Below, piece by piece: positions 1-9,758 of a DNA stretch of 64,000 nt. Position 1 is the stretch's first letter; every line of letters starts with the position of its first letter. The translations under genes were made by a program, and so were the position numbers. The stretch comes from Clostridium acetireducens DSM 10703 (lineage in GTDB: Bacteria > Bacillota > Clostridia > Clostridiales > Clostridiaceae). The DNA is taken from contig NZ_LZFO01000006.1 of the NCBI RefSeq assembly GCF_001758365.1, positions 1 to 64,000 on the forward strand. The letters are read 5' to 3'. The notes below the pieces were generated by a model that had not been told where the DNA came from, did not search any database, and saw only the letters and a program-made list of their open reading frames with translations.

Positions 1-133
1 AAAGATAATATACTCTCAATAAAATCATTAGTTGCTTAATCTATAGTTTGTTTTTTAAAAATTTAATATTTATAACTTAAGGTCAGTATTTAATTTTTTA
101 AACTATTAGTTTTGCAATCAACTATTAATAAAT

Positions 134-931
134 TTAATAGCTATTATTAATTATTTTATTTAATTTTTCTACATCTTTGTTTCCTTTTAATATATTATTA
201 ATAATCCTGGATGCTGCTTTTTTGGATATTTTTTCAATATCCTTATTTAAGTTAATATTATTTTTTGTTAATAAAAAAGTTAAATAATTTAATTGTTTAT
301 CTGTAATAGCATTCATTGGTATGAGGCTAGAATCTTGTTCTATTTTATATACTAGTTTAAATATTTTAGGTAAATTTAACACATCTTCATAATTATGAAG
401 CATTATTGTATCTCTTAACCTAATATCTTTGTTTTTAAGATATTCATAATATAATTTTACGCTTTCTCCACCATTAATTCTATCTTTTCTATTAATTCCT
501 ATATATTTTTCAACAGTTTTTAAATTACATCTTTCCATGCCTAATTGCTTATAATAAGGTCTTATTATTCTATATAAATCAATATGCTTTTCTGGAAACA
601 TAAAAGAAACATCATTTTTAATCATTCTTTTTTCCACAAAAGGTTCATCAAAAGCTATACCATTATAAGAACACCATTTTTCATAACCCTCTATATCTTT
701 ACTAAAAGCATATAATAATTTTATTTCATCATCTAATTCTTCAGCATAATACTGTTTTACTACAAACTTGCTTTTAGTTTTATACGCTCCTAAAGACACA
801 AGTATAATCTTATCTTCTTCTTTATCGAATCCAGTAGTTTCTATATCAAAATAAACTATATCATGCATAGCATAACTGCTAAAAATATTATTAGGAATAT
901 ATAGTTCTTGTTCTATTTCTTTTACAAACAT
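134..931 (-). CDS. YprB-like RNase H-fold 3'-5' exonuclease
   Basis: The 265-residue protein carries a DEDD-type exonuclease core. The first motif, DIETTG, is at residues 29-34 (Asp29 and Glu31 would bind metal). A YNGIAFDEPF segment near residue 89 matches the second motif, and HNYEDVLNL near residue 205 matches the last motif (Tyr-x-x-Asp type). This is the arrangement of YprB-type ribonuclease-H-like proteins, predicted to trim nucleic acid in the cytoplasm; the substrate is unknown. A short lysine-rich C-terminal region follows the core. The ATG has a GGAGG site just upstream. It lies 89 nt downstream of argS on the same strand and could be read from the argS transcript. Family assignment is fairly sure, function is inferred. 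Confidence 0.75.
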   Translation of the reverse strand: MFVKEIEQELYIPNNIFSSYAMHDIVYFDIETTGFDKEEDKIILVSLGAYKTKSKFVVKQYYAEELDDEIKLLYAFSKDIEGYEKWCSYNGIAFDEPFVEKRMIKNDVSFMFPEKHIDLYRIIRPYYKQLGMERCNLKTVEKYIGINRKDRINGGESVKLYYEYLKNKDIRLRDTIMLHNYEDVLNLPKIFKLVYKIEQDSSLIPMNAITDKQLNYLTFLLTKNNINLNKDIEKISKKAASRIINNILKGNKDVEKLNKIINNSY

Positions 932-1020
932 ATTTTTTCCTCCAAACTAAATAATCCTAATTTAATTATACATTAAATATACTTAATATTAAAATGTATT
1001 AGGTAAAATATGTTTATATA

Positions 1021-2712
1021 TTACATTTTATCTACTGTTTTAATTCCTATTAAATTTAATCCATTTTTAATCACTTGGCAAGATGCTTCTACAAGTTTAA
1101 TTCTAGCAGATTTTAATTCTTCATCTTCTGCATTTAAAATGCTACAACTATTATAAAATTTATTAAATGCCTTTGCTATTTCTACTACATGCCTTGTAAG
1201 TATTGAAGGTTCTAGTTTATTTATTGCATTAAATATAGAATTTTTAAATCCTTCTAAAAGCTTTATAAGCTCAAATTCTTCTTTAGAATTTAATCTTGAA
1301 TAATTAGCATCATTAGGTATATTATTTACTTTTCTTAATATGCTCTTTCCTCTAGCATAACTATACTGTATATATGGTCCTGTTTCGCCATCAAAATTTA
1401 ATATTTCTTTCCAATCAAATACAATATCTTTTTCTCTATTATTTTTTAAATATGTAAATAATATTGCACCTATACCTATTTTTTTAGCCACTTCTTCTTT
1501 ATTTTCTAAATCAGGATTTTTTTCATTAATTATTTCAAGTGTCTTTTCTATAGATTCTCTTAGTAAATCTTCAAGGAATATTACATCACCATTTCTTGTA
1601 GAAAGCTTTCTATCTGCAAATTTTACTAATCCAAATCCTACATGTTTACAATCTTCTGCCCAATCATGTCCCATTAATTTTAATGTAGTAAATACTTGTT
1701 TAAAATGAAGTGCTTGAGGAGTTCCAACTACGTATATACTCTTATAAAAATCATAAGTATTTTTTCTATAAATAGCTGCAGCTAAATCACGAGTTGCATA
1801 AATTGTAGCTCCATCAGATTTCTTTATTATACAAGGAGGCATATTATACTCATCTAGCATAACAACTTTTGCTCCATTGCTTTCCACTAACAATCCCTTT
1901 TTATCAATGCTTTCTATTACACCTTCCATTTTATCACTATAAAAACTTTCTCCTGCATAAGAATCAAATTCAACATCTAATGCATTATATACTTTCTTAA
2001 ATTCTTTTAAACTTAAATCTTTAAATTTACTCCATAAGCTAACTTCTTCTTCACATCCATCTTCTAAATTTTTAAAATGTTTTCTTCCTTCCTGTTCTAG
2101 CTCTGGATTTTTTTCTGCTTCTTCGTGAAACTTAACATATATTCTTAATAATTCTTTTATAGGTTCTTCTTCTAAAGCTTCTTCATTTATCCATCTTTTG
2201 TAAGCAGCTATAAGCTTTCCAAACTGTGTTCCCCAATCTCCTAAGTGATTAACTCTAACACAATTATATCCTTCAAAAGATAATATTTTATATAAAGAAT
2301 TTCCTATAGCTGTACTAAATAAATGTCCTACATGAAATGGTTTTGCTATATTGGGAGAAGAATATTCCACTACAATAGTTTTTCCTTTTCCATAATCAGA
2401 AGCACCATATTTATCTTTTTCTTTTAATATTAATTCTATAGTTTCTTTATTAAAATTTCCTTTATCCACAAAAAAATTCAAATAAGGTCCTAAATTTTCC
2501 ACACTTTCAAAGCCTTCTAAATCTATTTTATTCTTTAGTTCCGCTGCTATAACATTAGGTGCTTTTTTAAATTTTTTTGCTAATTGAAAGCAAGGAAATG
2601 CAAAATCACCCATTTCTGATTTTGGTGGTATTTCTATAAGTTTTTCTATAAAACTTTCATCTAAATCCACATTTTCTTTAATTTTTTTAGCTATTAATTT
2701 TTTATAATCCAT
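1021..2712 (-). CDS. argS: Arginyl-tRNA synthetase
   Basis: Class I aminoacyl-tRNA synthetase of 563 residues, the normal bacterial ArgRS length. It charges tRNA-Arg with arginine using ATP. The N-terminal Add-1 domain is followed by the signature [13 protein letters not shown], with HVGH as the HIGH motif near residue 128. KLSTRNGDV near residue 375 stands in for KMSKS. The anticodon-binding helical domain includes [10 protein letters not shown]. The ATG at 2712 is preceded by GGAGGTAGT. A T-box leader lies directly upstream, so expression should rise when uncharged tRNA-Arg accumulates. Confidence 0.97.
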   Translation of the reverse strand: MDYKKLIAKKIKENVDLDESFIEKLIEIPPKSEMGDFAFPCFQLAKKFKKAPNVIAAELKNKIDLEGFESVENLGPYLNFFVDKGNFNKETIELILKEKDKYGASDYGKGKTIVVEYSSPNIAKPFHVGHLFSTAIGNSLYKILSFEGYNCVRVNHLGDWGTQFGKLIAAYKRWINEEALEEEPIKELLRIYVKFHEEAEKNPELEQEGRKHFKNLEDGCEEEVSLWSKFKDLSLKEFKKVYNALDVEFDSYAGESFYSDKMEGVIESIDKKGLLVESNGAKVVMLDEYNMPPCIIKKSDGATIYATRDLAAAIYRKNTYDFYKSIYVVGTPQALHFKQVFTTLKLMGHDWAEDCKHVGFGLVKFADRKLSTRNGDVIFLEDLLRESIEKTLEIINEKNPDLENKEEVAKKIGIGAILFTYLKNNREKDIVFDWKEILNFDGETGPYIQYSYARGKSILRKVNNIPNDANYSRLNSKEEFELIKLLEGFKNSIFNAINKLEPSILTRHVVEIAKAFNKFYNSCSILNAEDEELKSARIKLVEASCQVIKNGLNLIGIKTVDKM

Positions 2713-2742
2713 ACATTACTACCTCCATATTTTTTTATAAAT

Positions 2743-2978
2743 AAATAACCCCATTTCTGCAAAAAAACAGAGACGGGGTTATTCCGCGGTACCACTCTTA
2801 TTGACAAAAAGTCCTCTCAAAACTTTAACGCAGTTAGCGACTTGTTTATGATATTAATTATACCTTTTTATTCAAGCTTCTCCAAGGCTCTTTTCCTTTT
2901 TAATTCACTGCAGACTTTCACCAACTACTGCTCGCTAAAAGCTCCTTAAAAAGTACTTTCCTATTCACAGAATTTAAT
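2743..2978 (-). promoter_or_regulatory. T-box leader of argS (tRNA-Arg, specifier AGA)
   Basis: On the minus strand the leader carries an AGCGAGC segment typical of Stem I, the conserved T-box AAGAGTGGTACCGCGG at 2784-2799, and an intrinsic terminator with stem strands 2745-2752 and 2775-2782 followed by T-rich DNA. By alignment with the asnS leader in this window (specifier AAC followed by A, then UCUCGGAG), the argS sequence AGA-G-CCUUGGAG places the specifier AGA at 2889-2891, an arginine codon. Uncharged tRNA-Arg would pair with the T-box and block the terminator. The leader class is certain; the specifier is read by analogy. Confidence 0.92.
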
Positions 2979-3079
2979 ACAATTATTATACATACTATTA
3001 ATTATATTATTTGTACAAACTCTTTGTCAATATATAGATATTTTTATAATTTTCATTAAATACAAAATAAATAAAATTA

Positions 3080-4384
3080 TTAGACTCTTTTTGATATTAT
3101 TTCATTGTCTTCTCTTTTAAATAATAATGAAGCTATTAAAAATGCAATTACAGTTGGTACTAACCAAGCAAATCCTTTATCAGATAAAGGTATCATTTTT
3201 AATATTCCCTTAATTGCATTAAAATTTCCTAATCCATTTATAGTATCTAATACACTTATTATTGCTGTTACGTAAGTAGTTACTTTTACTACTCTATGAC
3301 TTTTTACTAATTTGCCCATTAATGTCATGATTATCAACACTATAACTATAGGATAAAGTATATTTAAAATAGGAACTGATAATTTAACTATTTGATCTAC
3401 ACCTTTTACTGCTAGTATAGCACTAATTACCGCCATTGTAATAGCAATTGTATTATATGAAACTTTTTCTTTAAATATATTTTTATTGAAAAAGTCTGAT
3501 CCAGTTGATAAAAGTCCTATAGCAGTTGTCAAACAAGCTAAAGCAACACATAAACCTAATACTATACTTCCTATACTTCCTAAATCCATCTTCACTATTG
3601 TTGTAAGCAATTCAGTTCTTGATACATCCTCTGGTACTAAAGAAGTAGTTTGACTTCCTAAATACATAAGTCCTCCATATACAAATGCTAAACCTACCAC
3701 AGCAACCATAGCCGATTTTATTGTTGCCATAGTAATCTCTTTAGGCTCTTTATATCCCTTTGCTTTAACTGTAGTAATTACTATAGATGCAAATATTACA
3801 GAAGCCATAGCATCCATTGTCTGATATCCTTCTAACATAGATTTTGTGAACACTCCTTGAGCTGCAGTTTGTCCAATAGTTCCTATAGGTGATATAATTC
3901 CTTTAATAATTATAACAGAAAGCATAATTAAAAGTCCTGGTGTTAATATTTTTCCTATATTATCTACTATTGACGAAGGTTTAAGTACAAATACTAATGC
4001 TACACAAAAATAAATAACAGATGATACCGTTGGGGATATGAATGGGAAAATTGGACGAATACTTAATTCAAAAGTTGTAGCTGCTGTTCTAGGTATTGCT
4101 AACATAGGTCCTATGGCTAGAATAAGTGCAGTTGTACTTATAATAGAAAACTTTTTTCCTACTTTTGATGCCATATCTGAAAAAGTTCCATTAATTTTAG
4201 CACAAGCTATAACCCCACAAAGTGGCAAACCTACTCCAGTTATAAGAAACCCTATCATTGCCGTTAGAAAATTAGTACCAACTAACCTTCCTAAAAACGG
4301 AGGAAATATGAGGTTCCCTGCTCCAAAAAACATTGCAAATAGTGCAAATCCTATTATTACTAAATTTTTTGATGATTTTTCCAT
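3080..4384 (-). CDS. brnQ: Branched-chain amino acid:cation symporter (BrnQ, copy 1)
   Basis: LIVCS-family integral membrane protein of 434 residues with about twelve hydrophobic segments. The N-terminal FALFAMFFGAGNLIFPP block is the family signature. It is expected to import leucine, isoleucine and valine with Na+ or H+. The start has an AAGGAGGAG site 7 nt upstream. It is a close paralogue of the next gene (4574-5872); a perfect terminator hairpin lies between them, so they are probably separate units. It ends with a charged tail (KREDNEIISKRV). Which branched-chain residue each copy prefers cannot be read from sequence. Confidence 0.93.
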   Translation of the reverse strand: MEKSSKNLVIIGFALFAMFFGAGNLIFPPFLGRLVGTNFLTAMIGFLITGVGLPLCGVIACAKINGTFSDMASKVGKKFSIISTTALILAIGPMLAIPRTAATTFELSIRPIFPFISPTVSSVIYFCVALVFVLKPSSIVDNIGKILTPGLLIMLSVIIIKGIISPIGTIGQTAAQGVFTKSMLEGYQTMDAMASVIFASIVITTVKAKGYKEPKEITMATIKSAMVAVVGLAFVYGGLMYLGSQTTSLVPEDVSRTELLTTIVKMDLGSIGSIVLGLCVALACLTTAIGLLSTGSDFFNKNIFKEKVSYNTIAITMAVISAILAVKGVDQIVKLSVPILNILYPIVIVLIIMTLMGKLVKSHRVVKVTTYVTAIISVLDTINGLGNFNAIKGILKMIPLSDKGFAWLVPTVIAFLIASLLFKREDNEIISKRV

Positions 4385-4500
4385 TATTTACTCCTCCTTA
4401 TTTATTTTTTCTTAATAAATTATCATACTTTTGCAATTTAATCAAGTAAAATATTTTATTTCATAATATATAAATTATTCTGAATATATAAAAAAATATA

Positions 4501-4538
4501 AAATAAGAGTGTTGGTTTAAAAACCAACACTCTTATTT
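4501..4538. terminator. Intrinsic terminator between the two brnQ genes
   Basis: Perfect inverted repeat (AAATAAGAGTGTTGGTTT and its complement) with A-tract on one side and T-tract on the other, so it can work in both directions. It lies just downstream of the upstream brnQ (4574-5872, minus strand). Confidence 0.85.
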
Positions 4539-4573
4539 TATATTTAGTATTCTAACCTAGCAAACAAAACTTT

Positions 4574-5872
4574 TTAACCTTCAATTGCTGATGAATTATT
4601 ATCTTTATTCTTATAAATGAAAGACGCAATTATAAATGCTAACACTGAAGGTATAATCCATGCAAAACCTACAGATGATAAAGGTATTACTTTTAATATT
4701 GCTGCAGTTAATGGAAGATTAGTTAATCCATTTATTGTATCTATTAAACTTATTACCAAAGTTACGTAAGTTGTAAATCTTACTATTCTATTATCTTTAA
4801 CTAAGTCTCCCATTAATGTCATAATAATTAACACTATTACTATAGGATAAAGTACAGTTAAAACTGGTACAGCTAACTTAACTATTTGGTCAACACCTCT
4901 TACAGCAAGTATTGCACTAATTACTGCAAGAACTATTGCTAATGCATTATATGATATTTTTTTATTAAATATTTTTTCTGAGAAAAATTCTGCTCCTGTA
5001 GAAATAAGTCCTATAGCAGTTGTTAAACATGCTAGTCCTACTGCAATTCCTAATATTACACTTCCTATACTTCCTAAGTCTAATCTTACTATTTCTGTAA
5101 GCAATTCTGTTCTTGCTACATCTTTAGGGAACATTGTTGTAGTTTGTGCTCCTAAGTACATAAGTCCACCATATATAAAAGCCAATCCTCCTACTGCTAC
5201 AACGGCTGACTTTACAGTAACTTTAGTAACTTCACTTTCTTCATATCCTTTTGATCTAATAGAGGCTAATATTATTGATGCAAACATAACAGAAGTCATA
5301 ACGTCCATTGTTTGATATCCTTCTAACAATGACTTTGAAAAAGTTCCTTGAAAATCAGTTGGAGTAATAGTTCCTATAGGATTTACTATACCTTTTATAA
5401 TTATAACGGAAAGCATAACTAATAGTGCTGGTGTTAATATTTTTCCTATATTATCTACTATTGCTGAAGGTCTAAGAACGAAAAATAAAACTATTCCAAA
5501 ATAAACAATAGAAGATATTACAGGTGATACTGAAGGAAACACTGGATGAACTCCTAATTCAAAAGTTGTAGCTGCTGTTCTTGGTACTGCAAGCATAGGT
5601 CCTATAGCTATAACAAGAGCTGATGTAGCTACAAGAGAAAATATTTTTCCTACTCTTGATGATATTTCTGAAAACGTTCCATTACACTTAGCACAGGCTA
5701 TAATTCCTGAAAGTGGCAATCCTACACCTGTTATAAGGAATCCTATAATTCCAATTAATACTTGGTCTCCTACTAAATGCCCTAAATATGGTGGAAATAT
5801 TAAATTTCCTGCTCCAAAAAACATGGCAAAAAGAGCGAAACCGATTACTATAAAATCTGACGAGCTTTTCAT
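4574..5872 (-). CDS. brnQ: Branched-chain amino acid:cation symporter (BrnQ, copy 2)
   Basis: LIVCS-family transporter of 432 residues, very similar along its whole length to the neighbouring BrnQ (for example FALFAMFFGAGNLIFPP near residue 13, and shared AVPRTAATTFEL and EGYQTMD segments). Predicted role is Na+/H+-coupled uptake of branched-chain amino acids. A GGGGGAAGG ribosome site precedes the ATG. The tandem arrangement and high similarity indicate local duplication. The 380-nt upstream region shows no T-box motif, so control by tRNA is not supported here. Confidence 0.93.
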   Translation of the reverse strand: MKSSSDFIVIGFALFAMFFGAGNLIFPPYLGHLVGDQVLIGIIGFLITGVGLPLSGIIACAKCNGTFSEISSRVGKIFSLVATSALVIAIGPMLAVPRTAATTFELGVHPVFPSVSPVISSIVYFGIVLFFVLRPSAIVDNIGKILTPALLVMLSVIIIKGIVNPIGTITPTDFQGTFSKSLLEGYQTMDVMTSVMFASIILASIRSKGYEESEVTKVTVKSAVVAVGGLAFIYGGLMYLGAQTTTMFPKDVARTELLTEIVRLDLGSIGSVILGIAVGLACLTTAIGLISTGAEFFSEKIFNKKISYNALAIVLAVISAILAVRGVDQIVKLAVPVLTVLYPIVIVLIIMTLMGDLVKDNRIVRFTTYVTLVISLIDTINGLTNLPLTAAILKVIPLSSVGFAWIIPSVLAFIIASFIYKNKDNNSSAIEG

Positions 5873-6196
5873 ATTCCTTCCCCCTTTTAGTTCTAAATAA
5901 TTTACATTTATTATATCATATTATTAAATATTTATAAAATTCAGCAAATTCAAAATTCATTTTTTACTGTAGGTTTTATTACTTAATTCAAATAAGTTCA
6001 CTACTATAATATACAAAATCTATAATTATACCTAATACTTTTTTATTAATATATTATTTTTTACTTACATTACTTAACTATTACTTATGCAATATTTATC
6101 ATAGTTATTAATAAAATTATAAAACAATACCATATATAATTATAAAAATAGAAATATGAAAAACTTCTTAATTTTTATATTAAATTGCTTCACATT
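5873..6196. other. Non-coding AT-rich region upstream of brnQ copy 2
   Basis: About 320 nt, extremely AT-rich, with no open reading frame, T-box, riboswitch-like or long hairpin structure that I can recognise. It must hold the promoter of the 4574-5872 gene, but no convincing -35/-10 pair stands out from the background. Confidence 0.4.
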
Positions 6197-6247
6197 AACC
6201 TTTATTGTCAATAATTTTGTTTAAATAAATTATTGACAATAAAGGTT
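6197..6247. terminator. Terminator hairpin after the macro-domain gene
   Basis: Perfect 21-bp inverted repeat with a 9-nt loop (arms 6197-6217 and 6227-6247, core CCTTTATTGTCAATAA). It sits 10 nt past the stop codon of the macro-domain gene. It is AT-rich and unusually long for a terminator. Confidence 0.6.
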
Positions 6248-6256
6248 TACTAAAAT

Positions 6257-6787
6257 TTATAAAAAACTTTCTTTTTCCCTAAATATATTACAAGTTTCTT
6301 CATCAAAATTACACATTATAATCTTTTTTATGCTTGTATTTTTTTCTTTAAGAAACTTCATAGATGTGCTAAGTAATATTTCAGCACACCTATCTTTAGG
6401 AAAACCAAATATTCCAGAGCTAATAGCCGGCAAAGATATAGACTCTAAATTATAAAGATCTGCTAAAGTTAAAGAATTCCATACAGCATTTTTTAACTTT
6501 TCATCTTCATTGCCTTCTCCCATTCTAGGACCAACTGTATGAATAACATATTTACATTTTAAATTACCATTATTAGTAATAACAGCTTTACCTACTGGAA
6601 TGTATTTTATTTTTTTAATAATTTCTCTACTTTCTTTATCTATTTGATTCCCACCTTTTACTGCTATAGCCCTAGCAGCTCCTCCACCATGCATTAAATG
6701 GCTGTTGGCAGGGTTTACAATAGCATCACTAGTTTCTTCTGTTATATCCCCTTTTTTTATTATTATTTCTTTATCCTTTATTTTCAT
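6257..6787 (-). CDS. Macro-domain ADP-ribose hydrolase/binder
   Basis: A 176-residue single macro domain (YmdB/MacroD type). It contains AIVNPANSHLMHGGGAARAI, with the Asn and Gly-rich segment that binds ADP-ribose, and SLPAISSGIFGFPKDRCAEI near residue 120, the second phosphate loop. Family members remove ADP-ribose or O-acetyl groups from ADP-ribose adducts in the cytoplasm. A longer reading with 9 extra residues is possible, but AAGGAGGAAAATTTT directly before the ATG at 6787 marks the start. It begins 27 nt after the amidohydrolase stop, so the two probably form one transcript. Confidence 0.88.
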   Translation of the reverse strand: MKIKDKEIIIKKGDITEETSDAIVNPANSHLMHGGGAARAIAVKGGNQIDKESREIIKKIKYIPVGKAVITNNGNLKCKYVIHTVGPRMGEGNEDEKLKNAVWNSLTLADLYNLESISLPAISSGIFGFPKDRCAEILLSTSMKFLKEKNTSIKKIIMCNFDEETCNIFREKESFL

Positions 6788-6814
6788 AAAATTTTCCTCC
6801 TTAAAAATAAACAT

Positions 6815-7972
6815 TTAAAAATTATTATAAATTATTTTTCCTCCAATTATAGTACATAATGTATTAGTTAAAGTCTGCATAGGATTTCCATTAAAAATTG
6901 ATATATCTGCTTCCTTACCTTCTTCTATACTACCTAATTTATCATCTATACCCAAAATTTTAGCTGGATTTATAGTAATAGCTTTAAGAGCTGCTTCTAT
7001 TGGAAGCCCTTCTCTAACCATTAATCCTGCAGAAATTGGAAGATACTCTATTGGAACCACAGGATGGTCTGTCATTATAGCAAAATCAATTCCAATTTTA
7101 TTAAGTTCTACAGCTGTTTTGTTATTTCTATTTTTTGTTTCTATTTTGCTCTTTGAAGTTATGCTAGGTCCCACTATAACAGGAAATCCACTTTCCTTTA
7201 TATATTTTCCGATAAAATGTGCTTCCGTACAATGGTCTAAAGTTATTTTTATATCAAATTCTTTTGCTATTCTTATAGCTGTTAATATATCATCTGCTCT
7301 ATGAGCATGAACTTTTAAAGGCAATTTTTTATCAATTACAGGAAGTATAGACTCCATTTTTAAATCTTTTTGAAAATATTCATTGTTTTTTTCTGATTTA
7401 TATCTTTTATATTTGTAATCTTTACATTTAATTAAAGTTTCTCTTAATAAAGCTGCTATTGCCATTCTAGTAGTGGGAGATTTCTTCCTACTCTTATATA
7501 TTCTTTTAGGATTTTCTCCAAAAGCTGCTTTTATAGCTGCTGGCTCTTTAACCACCATATCATCTACACAAACACCATTAGTTTTAATTATACAAAATTG
7601 TCCTCCAATTACATTGGCACTACCAGGTCCTGTCATAACAGTTGTAATTCCAGCTTTTATAGCTCTTTTAAAAGATTCATCAAAAGGATTAATAGCATCT
7701 ATTGCTCTTAACTCAGGAGTTATTGGCTCTGTAGCTTCATTTAAATCTAATCCTTCAAATCCCATAGATTCCTCCATTATGCCTATATGGCAATGAGCAT
7801 CTATTATACCCGGCATAACAAAAGCTCCTTTAACATCAAGTATTTTATACTCTTCTTTAATTTCTATTTTCTCTGATACTTTTTTTATTATATTATTTTC
7901 AATTAATATGCATCCATTTTTATAATTTTTTCCTGCCATAGTATATATATTAGCATTTATTATTAAAATCAA
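6815..7972 (-). CDS. Amidohydrolase (imidazolonepropionase-like)
   Basis: Metal-dependent amidohydrolase of 385 residues. An N-terminal beta-sandwich strand is followed by the metal-binding DAHCHIG (residues 59-65). Further ligands are in KVHAHRADD near residue 221 and TLDHCTEAHF near residue 244, and MTDHPVV near residue 298 supplies the catalytic Asp. The C-terminal GSIEEGKEADISIFNGNP is the usual end of cyclic-amide hydrolases. The substrate is unknown; imidazolone-, dipeptide- or hydantoin-type rings are all possible. The ATG is used with GGAGGGG upstream. Co-transcription with the macro-domain gene (27-nt gap) is likely. Confidence 0.85.
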   Translation of the reverse strand: MILIINANIYTMAGKNYKNGCILIENNIIKKVSEKIEIKEEYKILDVKGAFVMPGIIDAHCHIGIMEESMGFEGLDLNEATEPITPELRAIDAINPFDESFKRAIKAGITTVMTGPGSANVIGGQFCIIKTNGVCVDDMVVKEPAAIKAAFGENPKRIYKSRKKSPTTRMAIAALLRETLIKCKDYKYKRYKSEKNNEYFQKDLKMESILPVIDKKLPLKVHAHRADDILTAIRIAKEFDIKITLDHCTEAHFIGKYIKESGFPVIVGPSITSKSKIETKNRNNKTAVELNKIGIDFAIMTDHPVVPIEYLPISAGLMVREGLPIEAALKAITINPAKILGIDDKLGSIEEGKEADISIFNGNPMQTLTNTLCTIIGGKIIYNNF

Positions 7973-8163
7973 TTTTTAACCCCTCCAATATAAGTATTAA
8001 ATTTTATTTTATACTTATATTATACAAGAAAACCTTATATAAATAGAATTTATATTATTAAGCAATAAAAAACCATTGAATAATAAATAGTCTCTAATAA
8101 AAGTAATTTATCCAAAGCCTATATATACTCAATAGTTTTTATTAATAATAAAAATAAATTAAT

Positions 8164-8664
8164 TTAATTAAAATTTAATATCCAAAAAAAATAATTTGAT
8201 ATAGTAGCAAAAGCCACCAGTACAATATATGGTATAATTAAAATTGCCGAAATTCTATCGTATTTTTTAAATTCTAATACAGTAAATATTATAAAACCTA
8301 ATAAAAGCACTATTTCAAAAAATGATAATCCTATAAATTTGAATTTAAAAAAAATTATATACCATAAAAAAACTAATAATAATTGTACTAAATAAAGTAC
8401 TAAAGCACATTTTACATTTATTCCTCTTTTTCCTATCATCCATACCCTATAAGCTGCTAAAGCTATAAATATATATATTATTGCCCATAGCATAGGAAAA
8501 GGCCAACTTGATGATAAAAAAACAGGTTTATTTAAAGTTGCTAGTGACTCTTTTATATCTACTGTTAAAACCGGCAATATTATACCTATTACTTCAGCTA
8601 AAATTATACTAATTAATAATGCCCATATATTTATTCTTCCACTTACTTTAAATATATTACGCAA
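8164..8664 (-). CDS. tspO: TspO/MBR family membrane protein
   Basis: A 166-residue protein with five hydrophobic helices and the family motifs LNKPVFLSSSWPFPMLWAII and ALAAYRVW. TspO proteins bind porphyrins and have been linked to tetrapyrrole handling or stress responses. The start is TTG at 8664, supported by a GAGGTGG site a few bases upstream; no nearer ATG fits. The usual PP-W-FP motif appears here as SSSWPFP. It sits between the amidohydrolase unit and the UPF0316 gene, all on the minus strand. Confidence 0.88.
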   Translation of the reverse strand: MRNIFKVSGRINIWALLISIILAEVIGIILPVLTVDIKESLATLNKPVFLSSSWPFPMLWAIIYIFIALAAYRVWMIGKRGINVKCALVLYLVQLLLVFLWYIIFFKFKFIGLSFFEIVLLLGFIIFTVLEFKKYDRISAILIIPYIVLVAFATISNYFFWILNFN

Positions 8665-8728
8665 AATACCACCTCTAAAAACTGTATTCTTTAAATACTA
8701 TTACAAAAATACAGTTTTTATTCGCAAA

Positions 8729-9241
8729 TTATTTTTTTATGCCAAATCCTCCATATACAGTTCTTGTATCGGCTATAGATATTACAGTTTTTATATTACT
8801 ATTTTCTATTAACTTTACTACTTGATTTTTTCTTCTTCTTTTAACATGTATAAGTAAAAGCTTTCTCTTTTCACTATTTATACCTTCTCCTTGAATAACA
8901 GTAACTCCTATTTGTCTATCTCTAAGTATTTTAGCTAGTTTTTCTCCTTCTTCATTTGAAGTAATTGCAGTAATAGTCAAAAGTCCTAAAGCAATTTTTT
9001 CCTCTATTATGGATCCTAAATAAATTCCACAAGAAAATCCCAATCCATAAATTACTATTTTAATAGGATCCTCTTTTAATCCAACTAATACAAAACTAAC
9101 AACATAAACCCATATAGATACTTCAAAAAAACCTATTATAGCTCCGTAAATTTTTTCACCCCTTGTAATAAGTACTGTTCTTATAGTCATAAGAGATACT
9201 TCCAATATCTTTGCTAAAAATATACCTAAATATTCTAGCAT
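8729..9241 (-). CDS. UPF0316 membrane protein with C-terminal DUF2179 domain
   Basis: A 170-residue protein with three N-terminal membrane helices (residues about 5-85, including EVSLMTIRTVLITRG) and a cytoplasmic C-terminal domain starting near residue 90. That domain (TITAITSNEEGEKLAKILRD, then GVTVIQGEGI) has the DUF2179 ferredoxin-like pattern seen in YitT-type proteins. The function of the family is unknown. GGGAGGGG precedes the ATG. It lies upstream of tspO (64-nt gap) and about 140 nt from palindrome copy 1. Confidence 0.85.
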   Translation of the reverse strand: MLEYLGIFLAKILEVSLMTIRTVLITRGEKIYGAIIGFFEVSIWVYVVSFVLVGLKEDPIKIVIYGLGFSCGIYLGSIIEEKIALGLLTITAITSNEEGEKLAKILRDRQIGVTVIQGEGINSEKRKLLLIHVKRRRKNQVVKLIENSNIKTVISIADTRTVYGGFGIKK

Positions 9242-9380
9242 ATAACCCCTCCCATTTACTATATTTGACCATTATCTATTTACATTACATTATACAATAT
9301 ATGCATTTAATTCCAAAGGAAACTTACAATTAATTTTATGGATTTTATGTATATTTTATTTAGAAAACATTTAGTATTAA

Positions 9381-9742
9381 GTTGTTGAATAAAAAATACT
9401 TGAGATAATTTGCAGATACAAAATAATTAAAAATAAGCTGTATAAAAATAATAAGACAGCGGCATAAAGAGAGTTTGTAAATAAGTCATTTCATTAAGAC
9501 ACTCTAAGAATAAAAAATAAAAAAACTCCTACCCAATTTATGCCCCATCCTTGGGGCGGAAATTGGCTCATCACGTCCTGTGATGAATTACGGAGTTTTT
9601 TTATTTTTTATTCTAAGAGTCTCTAAAATTTATTCAAATTATTTACAAACTCTCTTTATGCCGCTGTCTTATTATTTTTATACAGCTTATTTTTAATTAT
9701 TTTGTATCTGCAAATTATCTCAAGTATTTTTTATTCAACAAC
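9381..9742. repeat. Long quasi-palindromic element, copy 1 (core on minus strand)
   Basis: A 362-bp element beginning GTTGTTGAATAAAAAATACT and ending with its complement. The outer arms pair almost perfectly, including the copy-specific GACAGCGGCATAAAGAGAG and its complement. An asymmetric internal loop (AAGTCATTTCATTA versus AATTTGAATAAATTTTA) and an inner A/T-rich stem lead to a GC-rich core at about 9527-9598. The core reads on the minus strand: hairpin TCATCAC-AGGAC-GTGATGA and hairpin GCCCC-AAGGAT-GGGGC. The element ends 17 nt from the pxpC stop codon. It encodes nothing and probably acts as a terminator. Confidence 0.93.
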
Positions 9743-9758
9743 CTAAGTATATAAATTC

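Noticed and set aside
8063-8148. Weak inverted repeat AATAAAAAACCATTGA / TCAATAGTTTTTATT downstream of tspO as another relic of the element
   Set aside because: The arms match imperfectly, the spacer is about 55 nt and the element's GTTG end is not present.
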